Assembly (NCBI GenBank): GCA_963643465.1
Contig: CAVIJT010000027.1
Span: 1-13,871 of the forward strand
Direction of reading: 5' to 3'
Source of the DNA: CAG-411 sp963643465
Lineage (GTDB): Bacteria > Bacillota > Clostridia > Lachnospirales > Lachnospiraceae
DNA length: 13,871 bases
Position 1 is the stretch's first letter; every line of letters starts with the position of its first letter. Of the stretch, positions 7,051-13,871 are shown in pieces. Made by a program: the position numbers and the translations under genes. The notes beneath the pieces were generated by a model. That model was given only the letters and a program-made list of their open reading frames with translations, was not told where the DNA came from and did not search any database.

Positions 7051-10000
7051 TTATTCCTCAGCTAAAGTAAAACTAACTATTCCATCAATTCCTACAGTTA
7101 TTGTACTTCCTTCTGCAGTTTTTCCATCTACAGTAGTAGCTGTTATTTCTGCAGTAACTGTTGAACCATTTGTAGTCTTTAATGTGATTGTTGTTTTAGT
7201 CGAACCATTATCATTACTTGCATATACAGTAGTAATTGTATCTGTAAGAGTAAGTGTATTTGTAATTTCTGTTGTACAGTTTTCATTTGAATAGAATGTA
7301 TATCCGCTTAAACTCAATAGACCAGTCATTGGTAATGAGTAACTTGTTGTTTCGCTATCACCCTCGTTATTATCTGTTGAAGTAGCAGCTGTGTCTAAGA
7401 AGATTACCAATGTGCTAGAGAATGTAACACCTGTTGAGTAAGTTAATGTAACACCTACTGTATATAAACCTACAGGAGCATCTGTTAATGTTAATGATGC
7501 AGTTGTTGTATTGTTGTTTGCTACCTTGAACTTAGAAGGAATGTTTGAGAACATTACTCTAGGGTCTTCATTCTTAAAGTCAGTTATTGCTGTTTTACCT
7601 TCATACTGGTCTGCAATATCTAATTTATCAGAGAATGAACCATAAGAAATTGCGTTGTCTCCACTCCAGTTCTTTAAAACAAACTCTTCATTTTCTTTAA
7701 GAGAAACTTTTGTTACTTCTGGTGCAATACTAGAAACGGTAACATCCTGTTTTACACTAGTTCCTTCATCGTTCTTCATTACTAATTCTAATGTTTCAAC
7801 AACACTTGACTTGTCAGAATCTTTTTTAATTGTACTACCTTTTGTTGAAATTGTTCCAATTGTTTGACCTTCTTCATTTATGCTTTCTGCATATGCGATA
7901 TGTTCAGTATCAATTACTGTGTACATGCTTACAGGAATAGAAACAGTCAATGCACCATATTTTCCTGTAACTTTAAGCTCTACATTAGAACTAGAACCAT
8001 TTAATGCTGTCTCGTCAGCCTCTTCTTCCTCACAAATATACAAAGTTGGTAATGCTTCTAATGTGAAATCTTTTACCTTATTAATGTTTGTAGACTTCAA
8101 TGTGATCTGTGTATCACTGTTTGCAATAGCCTTTTCTCCATCTGTTAAACTTAAAGTATATACAGAAGAACCTTCCTCATCAACTGCAGTTGTAGTTGTA
8201 AATACAACTGTATCTAAATTTGCGCCTGAACCAATCTGAATCTGTGATGTTTCATAAGCAGCAAATCCCTTGCCATTATCTTCTTTTACAACTTTCAAAA
8301 ATACAGTTTTAACATCATTTTTCACTTCTTCATCAGTCATGATGTTTCCGTACTGATCCTGAATCTTTAAGTCTTCCATTTTAATGCTTAAAGTATTTTC
8401 GCCAATAACAGAAGCTAATGCAACAGTGTCATCTACACCAACAACTGCAGAACAAGTTTTCTGTGCATATACACTTACAGTTAATGTGTGTACATTAGTT
8501 CCTACTGTTGTAGTTAAAACTGCTGTCTTACTGTTAGTTCCTGTTGGTGCCTCTTTTAATGTAGTATTGCTATCAGTACTTGCATTTACAGTTGGTTTAA
8601 TGTATAATTTTGCGCTACCATCTAATTGTCTATCCCAATCAAAATCAGCATTTGGAAGAGTTAAATCTTTTAATTTTGCATAATCAGTAACTGTATTTCC
8701 TGCTGTATCAGTAACTGTGTAGTCTACTTCTGTTGTTGTTCCTACATATAAAGTATCTACTGGTGAAATCTGGAAATCTGCAATTTCAACTGCTTTCTTA
8801 ACAGGAACTGTAACAGATGCTAATAAACCAACAGAGTTACCAACGATAGTAACAACAGCATTTCCTTCAGTTGCAAGGTCTGCAGTTTCAAAAGGAACAG
8901 CAATATATTCCTCACCATTGATTGTTTTTGTATCTGTCCAGTTGTCAGGAGTAATTGTAAGTTCTGTATTTCCTGCTACAGTGATAGTTACATTTCCACC
9001 ATTTGCGCCATTAAATGTCTTGAAATTGTTTCCATATTGATCCTTAGCAGATAATAAAATTGCATAATTGTCTGCTTCTGCACCTGTTTCAAGATTTGTT
9101 ACTGCAACTGGCTCTTCACCTGTTACATCATAAATACCTAATACATCAACACTATTGATTACAGCTTTTGAACTAACTGTAACAGTTGCAGTTGCTGACT
9201 TACCACTATTTGTCTCAACTAATACTAAAGTACCAGTTGTAGTTCCTAAAGTAGCTGCAGAAGTTAATTCTACTTTAATTACACCATCAGCTGTTTTACT
9301 TGTAAGAGTTTGAACTGTTGCCTTACCAAGCATACATGTTGGTGTAATATCTCCAGTCATTCTTTCTCCAAACTGGTTCAAAATTTTGTATCCGATTGTA
9401 GCACTTAAATCTTGTGCAACAGCATCTGTATCATCTTTACTAACCACGTTACCTTCAGCATCTAAATACTCTCCGTATGTATTAGAAGCTACTAAATCTG
9501 TTCCAACAATAACTACATCCTGAACTACTTCTGCATTCACTTCTACTGTTACAGTCTCACCACCGAAAGTGATTGTGTATGTTCCAGCAGCTAAAGCAGA
9601 AGATGCACTTGTCAATGTAGCTGTTGTCTTATCCTCAGAAACAGCAACTTTTGCAACAGAAACAGCAGAGTTTCCTCTCTTAACTGTATAGTCAGAAGCT
9701 ACATCTGATAAATTGTTTCCTGTAATCTTAATTGTCTGACGTCCTGTCTGAACTGCAGAAAGAGAAACTACTGCAGAACCTGTAGATGGTGTTGCAGTTG
9801 CCTCTGGATTCTGTGTTGCATCTGGATTCTGTGTTGCGTCTGGATTCTGTGTTGCGTTAGGATCCTGTGTTACATCCGGACTCTGTGTTGCGTCGCCAGT
9901 TACACCTGGAGTTGTTACTACATCAGGAGTTTTGGTAACATCTGGAGCTGTTGTAGCTGCACCTGTTGTTGTCTGTGGAGCATTTGTAGATGTTGTTCCT

Positions 10001-10713
10001 CCCTGACTTCCGCCTGGTGTTACAGTAGCAGTTGCAGCAGGTGTTGTTGCAACGATTGCTGGATTTGTAGTAACAGCTGGAGCTGTTGTATCAACTACAG
10101 TAATCTTGAAACTCTTAGATTTTCCTGTATATTTAGAAGTTGCTTTGATTGTTGCAGTACCAGCCTTTAAAGCAGTTACTGTTGTAGAAGCAACTTTGCT
10201 TGCGTTTGCTTTTGCAGAAGCTTTGTTTACTTTTACAGTAGCTTTGTCGCTAGATGTAAATTTAATGGTATCTCCCTTACCATTTACAGCATTTACCTTT
10301 AATGCCTTTGTCTCGCCAACGTTCATAGAAGTAGTAACTGCCTTCTTAGTAACCTTTGTAGCACCAACTTTAACAGTCAACTTAACAGTCTTCTTTGTTG
10401 TCTTAACAGTTACAGTAGTCTTACCAGCTTTCTTACCTTTAATAGTAACCTTCTTACCAGACTTCTTAGCTGTTACGACCTTTTTATTCTTAACAGTTAC
10501 CTTCTTAACCTTTGCGCCAGCATTGAAAGTGATAGTCTTTCCAACGCCTACAGTCTTAGTTGTAGCTGCATCAGCAGTGATAGGAGCAGAATTCGAAAGT
10601 AAATCAAGGGGTAAAAATGGCGCAAACCCAGTAAATATAAGGCTTTGCAAGAGTGTGGCAAATATGGAGGTTTGGGAGGAAGTCGAAACTAGGGGTGTCA
10701 AAATAGCTAACAA
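7051..10713 (-). CDS. Large Ig-like/S-layer-like surface protein, 5' end apparently replaced
   Basis: The open frame is 1220 aa if the TTG at 10713 is used. From about residue 44 (APITADAATTKTVGVG) it looks like the end of a signal peptide followed by two Lys-rich Ig-like (Big_2-type) units (50-125 and 126-208). A Thr/Pro linker with 18-bp repeats (209-310) and a roughly 800-residue beta ectodomain with NQFGERM and DQYGN motifs follow; this part is paralogous to 1-2699. A 124-residue C-terminal extension (about 1097-1220, acidic linker then a beta domain with GYTFYSNENCTTEI) is absent from the first protein. LPMTG (1117-1121) is not followed by a membrane segment, so it is not a sortase signal. 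Residues 1-43 are encoded by DNA unlike the rest, with no basic N-terminus, no RBS and no ATG before residue 130. The gene may therefore be silent or a pseudogene. The role as a surface-layer or adhesive protein is inferred. Confidence 0.75.
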   Translation of the reverse strand: MLAILTPLVSTSSQTSIFATLLQSLIFTGFAPFLPLDLLSNSAPITADAATTKTVGVGKTITFNAGAKVKKVTVKNKKVVTAKKSGKKVTIKGKKAGKTTVTVKTTKKTVKLTVKVGATKVTKKAVTTSMNVGETKALKVNAVNGKGDTIKFTSSDKATVKVNKASAKANASKVASTTVTALKAGTATIKATSKYTGKSKSFKITVVDTTAPAVTTNPAIVATTPAATATVTPGGSQGGTTSTNAPQTTTGAATTAPDVTKTPDVVTTPGVTGDATQSPDVTQDPNATQNPDATQNPDATQNPEATATPSTGSAVVSLSAVQTGRQTIKITGNNLSDVASDYTVKRGNSAVSVAKVAVSEDKTTATLTSASSALAAGTYTITFGGETVTVEVNAEVVQDVVIVGTDLVASNTYGEYLDAEGNVVSKDDTDAVAQDLSATIGYKILNQFGERMTGDITPTCMLGKATVQTLTSKTADGVIKVELTSAATLGTTTGTLVLVETNSGKSATATVTVSSKAVINSVDVLGIYDVTGEEPVAVTNLETGAEADNYAILLSAKDQYGNNFKTFNGANGGNVTITVAGNTELTITPDNWTDTKTINGEEYIAVPFETADLATEGNAVVTIVGNSVGLLASVTVPVKKAVEIADFQISPVDTLYVGTTTEVDYTVTDTAGNTVTDYAKLKDLTLPNADFDWDRQLDGSAKLYIKPTVNASTDSNTTLKEAPTGTNSKTAVLTTTVGTNVHTLTVSVYAQKTCSAVVGVDDTVALASVIGENTLSIKMEDLKIQDQYGNIMTDEEVKNDVKTVFLKVVKEDNGKGFAAYETSQIQIGSGANLDTVVFTTTTAVDEEGSSVYTLSLTDGEKAIANSDTQITLKSTNINKVKDFTLEALPTLYICEEEEADETALNGSSSNVELKVTGKYGALTVSIPVSMYTVIDTEHIAYAESINEEGQTIGTISTKGSTIKKDSDKSSVVETLELVMKNDEGTSVKQDVTVSSIAPEVTKVSLKENEEFVLKNWSGDNAISYGSFSDKLDIADQYEGKTAITDFKNEDPRVMFSNIPSKFKVANNNTTTASLTLTDAPVGLYTVGVTLTYSTGVTFSSTLVIFLDTAATSTDNNEGDSETTSYSLPMTGLLSLSGYTFYSNENCTTEITNTLTLTDTITTVYASNDNGSTKTTITLKTTNGSTVTAEITATTVDGKTAEGSTITVGIDGIVSFTLAEE
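9803..9892 (-). repeat. Five 18-bp tandem repeats encoding the NPDATQ linker
   Basis: Units begin at 9803, 9821, 9839, 9857 and 9875. The first three are nearly identical (TCTGGATTCTGTGTTGCA or GCG) and the last two have diverged. Each adds six residues (NPDATQ type) to the Thr/Pro linker between the N-terminal Ig-like units and the ectodomain. The first surface protein has only degenerate equivalents at 61-120. Repeats of this kind can change copy number in frame. Confidence 0.85.
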
Positions 10714-10793
10714 AGGCGGTGAATAAAGTGGGGTGTTTTGTGGATAATGTATAAAAAAATGGGGTGTTTTTGTGGATGAATGGGAAATGGAAA
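10592..10793. other. Unidentified insert-like segment between surface gene and ATPase array
   Basis: This roughly 200-bp stretch is G-rich on the plus strand and unlike both flanks. It contains a 17-18 bp direct repeat, TGGGGTGTTTTGTGGAT (10729-10745) and TGGGGTGTTTTTGTGGAT (10760-10777). Its left part supplies the anomalous first 43 codons of the minus-strand surface protein. No complete gene is seen on either strand. It may be the remnant of an inserted element or the scar of the rearrangement that removed the surface protein's native start. Confidence 0.45.
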
Positions 10794-10917
10794 GATTGGG
10801 AAAAGGTTAGGATTGTGTTATTTTGATAATGTTAGCATGTCATTTTTAGAATTGATTAACTCGTATATGAAAAAACACTCCAAAACCAAGAATCTGCGTG
10901 TATTCCTATGTTTTCTG

Positions 10918-10926
10918 TGATAGAAT
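10918..10926 (+). promoter_or_regulatory. Extended -10 promoter of ATPase-nuclease gene, copy 1
   Basis: TGATAGAAT has the extended -10 form TGn followed by TAGAAT (five of six consensus bases). No good -35 is seen, which is tolerated by extended -10 promoters. The start point would fall near 10933, at the edge of the inserted element, so the element would form almost the whole 5' leader. Confidence 0.5.
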
Positions 10927-10938
10927 AAATGTAATAGA

Positions 10939-11133
10939 GTAACTATTCAGAACTCTCTATAATGGAACAATTAGATACGTTATGCTGGCATATAAGTAGC
11001 TGATTGTTCCATTATAGAGGCACTCGAATAGAGTTTCTTCCCCATATATGAGCAGTCTTAGTGCGTAGCACGGAACTGGAGTCCGTAAGGGCGACGAGTG
11101 CGAATATATGGGGAGAGGGTTCTGAATAGTTAC
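10939..11133. mobile_element. 195-bp MITE-like element, copy 1 (IS66-type ends)
   Basis: The ends are perfect 15-bp inverted repeats GTAACTATTCAGAAC / GTTCTGAATAGTTAC (10939-10953 / 11119-11133). They are flanked exactly by an 8-bp direct repeat GTAATAGA (10931-10938 and 11134-11141). Ends starting with GTAA and 8-bp target duplications are hallmarks of IS66-family transposons; there is no transposase, so this would be a non-autonomous derivative. Inside are a stem of about 20 bp (10955-10974 / 11000-11019) and a second stem (11040-11049 / 11104-11113) capping a branched set of short helices. It sits between the promoter and the RBS of the ATPase-nuclease gene, 39 bp before its ATG, so it will be transcribed as structured leader RNA. 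Family assignment is inferred from ends and duplication length. Confidence 0.7.
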
Positions 11134-11172
11134 GTAATAGAAAGAAAATGTAACGGAGAGAAGGGAACAGGC

Positions 11173-12786
11173 ATGGGAAGTATTCTAAATTCAGTGGGGC
11201 AGCTAAAGTTGTTTCGCGGACGTTGTGAGGGCAACTATTTTGTTGACAAGTCAGAGATATTGGAAAAGTTAAATCATGTAATCGGAAAAGTGGACGAACA
11301 ATATATTTGCATCACCAGACCAAGACGTTTTGGAAAGACCGTTATGACGAATCTGATTAGTTCTTATTACGCAAAGGGATTGGATTCTAAAAAGATTTTT
11401 GATACTTTGAAGATCTCTAAAAAGGAAAACTACGAAAAGCACTTGAATCAACATAATGTAATTTCTCTGTATATGAGTGATATGCCATTTGAGTGCGATA
11501 GTTATAAAGATTATATCCGTTTTTATAACAAGAAGATTACACAGGATTTGCAGGAAGCCTTTTCACAATGCGACATCAGAGAAGAAAATGGACCATGGGA
11601 TAATTTGGAAACTATTTTTCAGGATACCGGAGAGACTTTTATATTTATTTTGGATGAATGGGACAGTATTTTTCACAATGATATGTTCACTGAAGCTGAC
11701 CGAAGGAAATATTTGGATTTCCTTCGAAATCTGCTAAAAGACCGCCCTTACGTGGAACTTGCTTACATGACGGGTGTACTTCCTATAAAAAAATACTCTA
11801 GCGGTTCGGAATTGAATATGTTCAAAGAATATTATTTTCCAACGGATGCAGTTTATGATACCTTCTTTGGTTTTACAGAGGAGGAAGTAAAGGACCTATG
11901 TGAGAAAAACAGAAAAAATGGAGGAAATATTCAATATGACGAGCTTTCTGAGTGGTACAATGGGTATTACACATTTGAAGGAAAACGTCTTTATAACCCT
12001 CGTTCCATAAATTTTGCTCTTTCAGATAATTCTGTCAAGGATTACTGGACGGAGACTGGACCGGGAACGGAGATTTTAGGACTTGTAAAGAACAATGTGG
12101 ATGCAGTGAAAGAAGATATTTTGCGGATGATATCAGGCGAAAAAGTAGCAATGGCTTCAGATGATTTTTCTGCCGGTCTACACACAATTGAAACAAAAGA
12201 GGATATTTACTCTGTCATGATCATATATGGATTTTTGTCGTACTATGACGGATATTTGACTATTCCTAACAAAGAACTTATGAAAAAATTTCAAAAGGTG
12301 TTGAAAGATAGCAGCATGGGCTATATTGCAACGCTGGCTCAAAATTCCAACGTGATGTTAGAAGCCACTCTTGCAGGGAACACAGAGAAAATGGAGGAGA
12401 TTTTAGAGTATGTCCATCATACGGAAATCCCTATTTTACAGTACAATGACGAGAATTCTCTTTCTTGCATAGTCAACCTAATTTATCTCAATGCAAGGGA
12501 TAAATACCGCATTGAACGAGAAGAAAAAGCTGGAAAAGGTTTTGCGGATTTTATTTTTTATCCGCTGAATCCTTCCGATACGGCAATCATTTTGGAACTG
12601 AAAAAAGACGATACTCCAGAACATGCCATTGAGCAGATCATGGAACGAAAATACTACACAAGATTTGTTTCCTGCGAAGGCGGCAATACCGTATGTAACA
12701 CAAAGGTGTTAATCGTAGGAATGGCATATGATAAAACGAGTGGAGAGCATCGGTGCTTGGTGAAGGAATTGGAAGAACTGTTATGA
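11173..12786 (+). CDS. AAA-like ATPase fused to PD-(D/E)XK nuclease, copy 1
   Basis: The 537-aa product matches the AAA-ATPase_like plus PDDEXK_9 (DUF1703) architecture by motif. These proteins are common as expanded paralogue sets in Clostridia, Bacteroides and Fusobacteria, and their cellular role is unsettled. An N-terminal segment (LFRGRCEGNYFVDKSE) precedes a Walker A variant RPRRFGKT (49-56). Walker B is FILDEWDS, with Asp161 and Glu162. Conserved family phrases follow (AYMTGVLPIKKY, WYNGYYTFEGKRLYNPRS). The nuclease core near the C-terminus has GKGFADFIF (Asp459) and ILELKK (Glu475, Lys477). ATG 11173 was chosen because AAGGG (11161-11165) lies 7 nt upstream. An in-frame GTG at 11098 lies inside the MITE-like element and is unlikely to be used. 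No signal peptide or membrane segment is present, so it is cytosolic. It is the complete copy of a tandem pair. Confidence 0.85.
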   Translation: MGSILNSVGQLKLFRGRCEGNYFVDKSEILEKLNHVIGKVDEQYICITRPRRFGKTVMTNLISSYYAKGLDSKKIFDTLKISKKENYEKHLNQHNVISLYMSDMPFECDSYKDYIRFYNKKITQDLQEAFSQCDIREENGPWDNLETIFQDTGETFIFILDEWDSIFHNDMFTEADRRKYLDFLRNLLKDRPYVELAYMTGVLPIKKYSSGSELNMFKEYYFPTDAVYDTFFGFTEEEVKDLCEKNRKNGGNIQYDELSEWYNGYYTFEGKRLYNPRSINFALSDNSVKDYWTETGPGTEILGLVKNNVDAVKEDILRMISGEKVAMASDDFSAGLHTIETKEDIYSVMIIYGFLSYYDGYLTIPNKELMKKFQKVLKDSSMGYIATLAQNSNVMLEATLAGNTEKMEEILEYVHHTEIPILQYNDENSLSCIVNLIYLNARDKYRIEREEKAGKGFADFIFYPLNPSDTAIILELKKDDTPEHAIEQIMERKYYTRFVSCEGGNTVCNTKVLIVGMAYDKTSGEHRCLVKELEELL

Positions 12787-12907
12787 TTGGGAACTGGTTG
12801 AAATTGTGTCATTTTGACAACGTTAGCATGTGATTTTTAAATTCATTTCATTGTATACGAAAAAACACTCCAAAACCAAGAATCTGCGTGTATTCCTATG
12901 TTTTCTG

Positions 12908-12916
12908 TGATAGAAT
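12908..12916 (+). promoter_or_regulatory. Extended -10 promoter of ATPase-nuclease gene, copy 2
   Basis: TGATAGAAT is identical to the 10918-10926 site and placed the same way relative to the inserted element. No -35 is apparent. It lies 122 bp after the stop of the first ATPase-nuclease gene. No hairpin terminator is visible in between, so read-through from copy 1 is possible. Confidence 0.5.
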
Positions 12917-12928
12917 AAATGTAATAGA

Positions 12929-13123
12929 GTAACTATTCAGAACTCTCTATAATGGAACAATTAGATACGTTATGCTGGCATATAAGTAGCTGATTGTTCC
13001 ATTATAGAGGCACTCGAATAGAGTTTCTTCCCCATATATGAGCAGTCTTAGTGCGTAGCACGGAACTGGAGTCCGTAAGGGCGACGAGTGCGAATATATG
13101 GGGAGAGGGTTCTGAATAGTTAC
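12929..13123. mobile_element. 195-bp MITE-like element, copy 2
   Basis: It is identical to 10939-11133, with the same 15-bp ends and the same 8-bp GTAATAGA direct repeats (12921-12928 and 13124-13131). Because the insertion point and flanks match exactly, the element was inserted once and copied with the array unit, rather than inserted twice. Confidence 0.7.
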
Positions 13124-13162
13124 GTAATAGAAAGAAAATGTAACGGAGAGAAGGGAACAGGC

Positions 13163-13871
13163 ATGGGAAGTATTCTAAATTCAGTGGGGCAGCTAAAGTT
13201 GTTTCGCGGACGTTGTGAGGGCAACTATTTTGTTGACAAGTCAGAGATATTGGAAAAGTTAAATCATGTCATCGGAAAAGTGGACGAACAATATATTTGC
13301 ATCACTAGACCAAGACGTTTTGGAAAGACTGTTATGACAAATCTTATCAGCTCTTATTACGCAAAGGGATTGGATTCTAAAAAGATTTTTGACACTTTGA
13401 AGATTTCTAAAAAAGAAAACTACGAAAAGCACTTGAATCAGCATAATGTAATTTCTCTGTATATGAGCGATATGCCAGAAGATTGTAAAAATTATGACAG
13501 CTATATTTGCTTTCACAGGAATGAAATCAAAGAGGAACTCATGGAGCATTTTCCAGATTGCCGTCTTACAAAAGAGTTGTCGCTATCCCAAATGTTTGAG
13601 CGTATTTTTTACAAGACAGGGGAATGTTTTGTTTTCGTTATTGATGAATGGGACAGCTTTTTCCATAGCGATTTTTACAGCGAGGAGGGCGCAAAGGAAT
13701 ATCTGACGTTTTTAAAAAATCTCCTAAAAGACAAACCTTACGTGGAACTTGCCTACATGACGGGTGTGCTTCCCATAAAAAAATACTCCAGCGGTTCGGA
13801 ATTGAATATGTTCAAGGAATATTATTTTCCAACGGATGCAGTTTATGATACCTTCTTTGGTTTTACAGAGG
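13163..13871 (+). CDS. AAA-like ATPase/PD-(D/E)XK nuclease, copy 2, 3' end outside window
   Basis: The frame is open from ATG 13163 to the window end (236 codons) with no stop, and has the same RBS and start as copy 1. It keeps RPRRFGKT (Walker A, residues 49-56), Walker B as VFVIDEWDS, and AYMTGVLPIKKY. The first 105 residues are almost identical to copy 1. Residues about 106-185 (MPEDCKNYDSYICF, then LMEHFPDCRLTKELSLSQMF, then FFHSDFYSEEGAKEYL) differ strongly, without net length change. Identity then returns from LLKDKPYVEL. The nuclease domain is not in view, so whether this copy is complete is unknown. Confidence 0.85.
   Translation, partial: MGSILNSVGQLKLFRGRCEGNYFVDKSEILEKLNHVIGKVDEQYICITRPRRFGKTVMTNLISSYYAKGLDSKKIFDTLKISKKENYEKHLNQHNVISLYMSDMPEDCKNYDSYICFHRNEIKEELMEHFPDCRLTKELSLSQMFERIFYKTGECFVFVIDEWDSFFHSDFYSEEGAKEYLTFLKNLLKDKPYVELAYMTGVLPIKKYSSGSELNMFKEYYFPTDAVYDTFFGFTE

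Larger units (their letters stand above)
10794..12784 (+). repeat. First unit of a tandem array with period of about 1990 bp
   Basis: Homology to the sequence from 12785 onward begins at GATTGGGA (10794 and 12785) and continues through intergenic DNA, the insertion element and the ATPase-nuclease gene, with an offset of 1990-1991 bp. The second unit is cut by the window end. Identity varies sharply along the unit: moderate at 10794-10868, perfect over 411 bp (10869-11279 = 12859-13269), high to 11487, low to about 11728, then high again. Confidence 0.9.
12859..13269 (+). repeat. 411-bp block identical to 10869-11279
   Basis: The promoter region, element with target duplications, RBS and first 107 bases of the coding region are identical base for base in the two array units. 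Flanking sequence is less similar on both sides. This fits recent gene conversion or a very recent duplication followed by local divergence. Confidence 0.95.

Noticed and set aside
7351..7365. LPMTG motif near the C-terminus of the second surface protein
   Set aside because: It is followed by about 100 hydrophilic residues, with no membrane segment or basic tail, so it is not a sortase sorting signal.
9803..9892. CRISPR-like repeat array
   Set aside because: The units are contiguous 18-mers with no spacers and are in frame with a coding sequence.
10106..10726. 206-aa hydrophobic plus-strand ORF resembling a membrane protein
   Set aside because: It is antisense to the Lys/Thr/Val-rich N-terminus of the surface protein. 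Reverse complements of Lys and Val codons give Phe/Leu/Val runs, and no RBS was found.
10939..11133. Retron-type msr-msd RNA, because of the long closing inverted repeat
   Set aside because: There is no reverse transcriptase gene nearby. Exact 8-bp duplications outside the repeat ends fit transposition better.
11098..11172. GTG start giving a 562-aa version of the ATPase-nuclease
   Set aside because: The extra codons lie in the inserted element and its flank. The ATG at 11173 has an RBS, and family homology begins there.

Overview
The window is AT-rich bacterial DNA. Gene style, protein families and ribosome-binding sites suggest a gut Lachnospiraceae-type member of the Bacillota; this is inferred from the sequence alone. 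No rRNA, tRNA or CRISPR array is visible.

Layout. (A) Positions 1-3278, plus strand: the 3' part of a large Ig-like/S-layer-like surface protein gene, a terminator, then a small lipoprotein gene. (B) 3454-6140: four unrelated-looking functions. These are a leaderless protein with an internally duplicated domain, a cytosolic Cu/Zn superoxide dismutase, and, on the minus strand, a regulator with two putative helix-turn-helix domains. Strong terminators separate them. (C) 6321-10713, minus strand: a second surface protein plus lipoprotein module, paralogous to A and in inverted orientation. Just past its lipoprotein gene lie a frameshifted C-terminal relic of a third surface protein and a terminator like the one in A. 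The second surface protein has no recognisable start codon, RBS or signal peptide, so its 5' end looks replaced. (D) 10794-13871, plus strand: a tandem array with a period of about 1990 bp. Each unit carries an extended -10 promoter, a 195-bp highly folded insertion element with perfect 15-bp inverted ends and 8-bp target duplications, and a gene for a AAA-like ATPase fused to a PD-(D/E)XK nuclease. The second gene runs off the window.

How it fits together. A and C look like an expanded, rearranging family of cell-surface proteins, each with a partner lipoprotein. The inverted copies share a perfectly identical 55-bp tract at the window edge. D is an amplifying ATPase-nuclease family: a 411-bp promoter/element/5'-coding block is identical between copies, while the segment around Walker B has diverged strongly. 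That mosaic, together with the MITE-like element (IS66-type ends) fixed in the 5' leader of both genes, is the most unusual feature of the window. The sequence itself does not show what the ATPase-nucleases or the surface proteins do.
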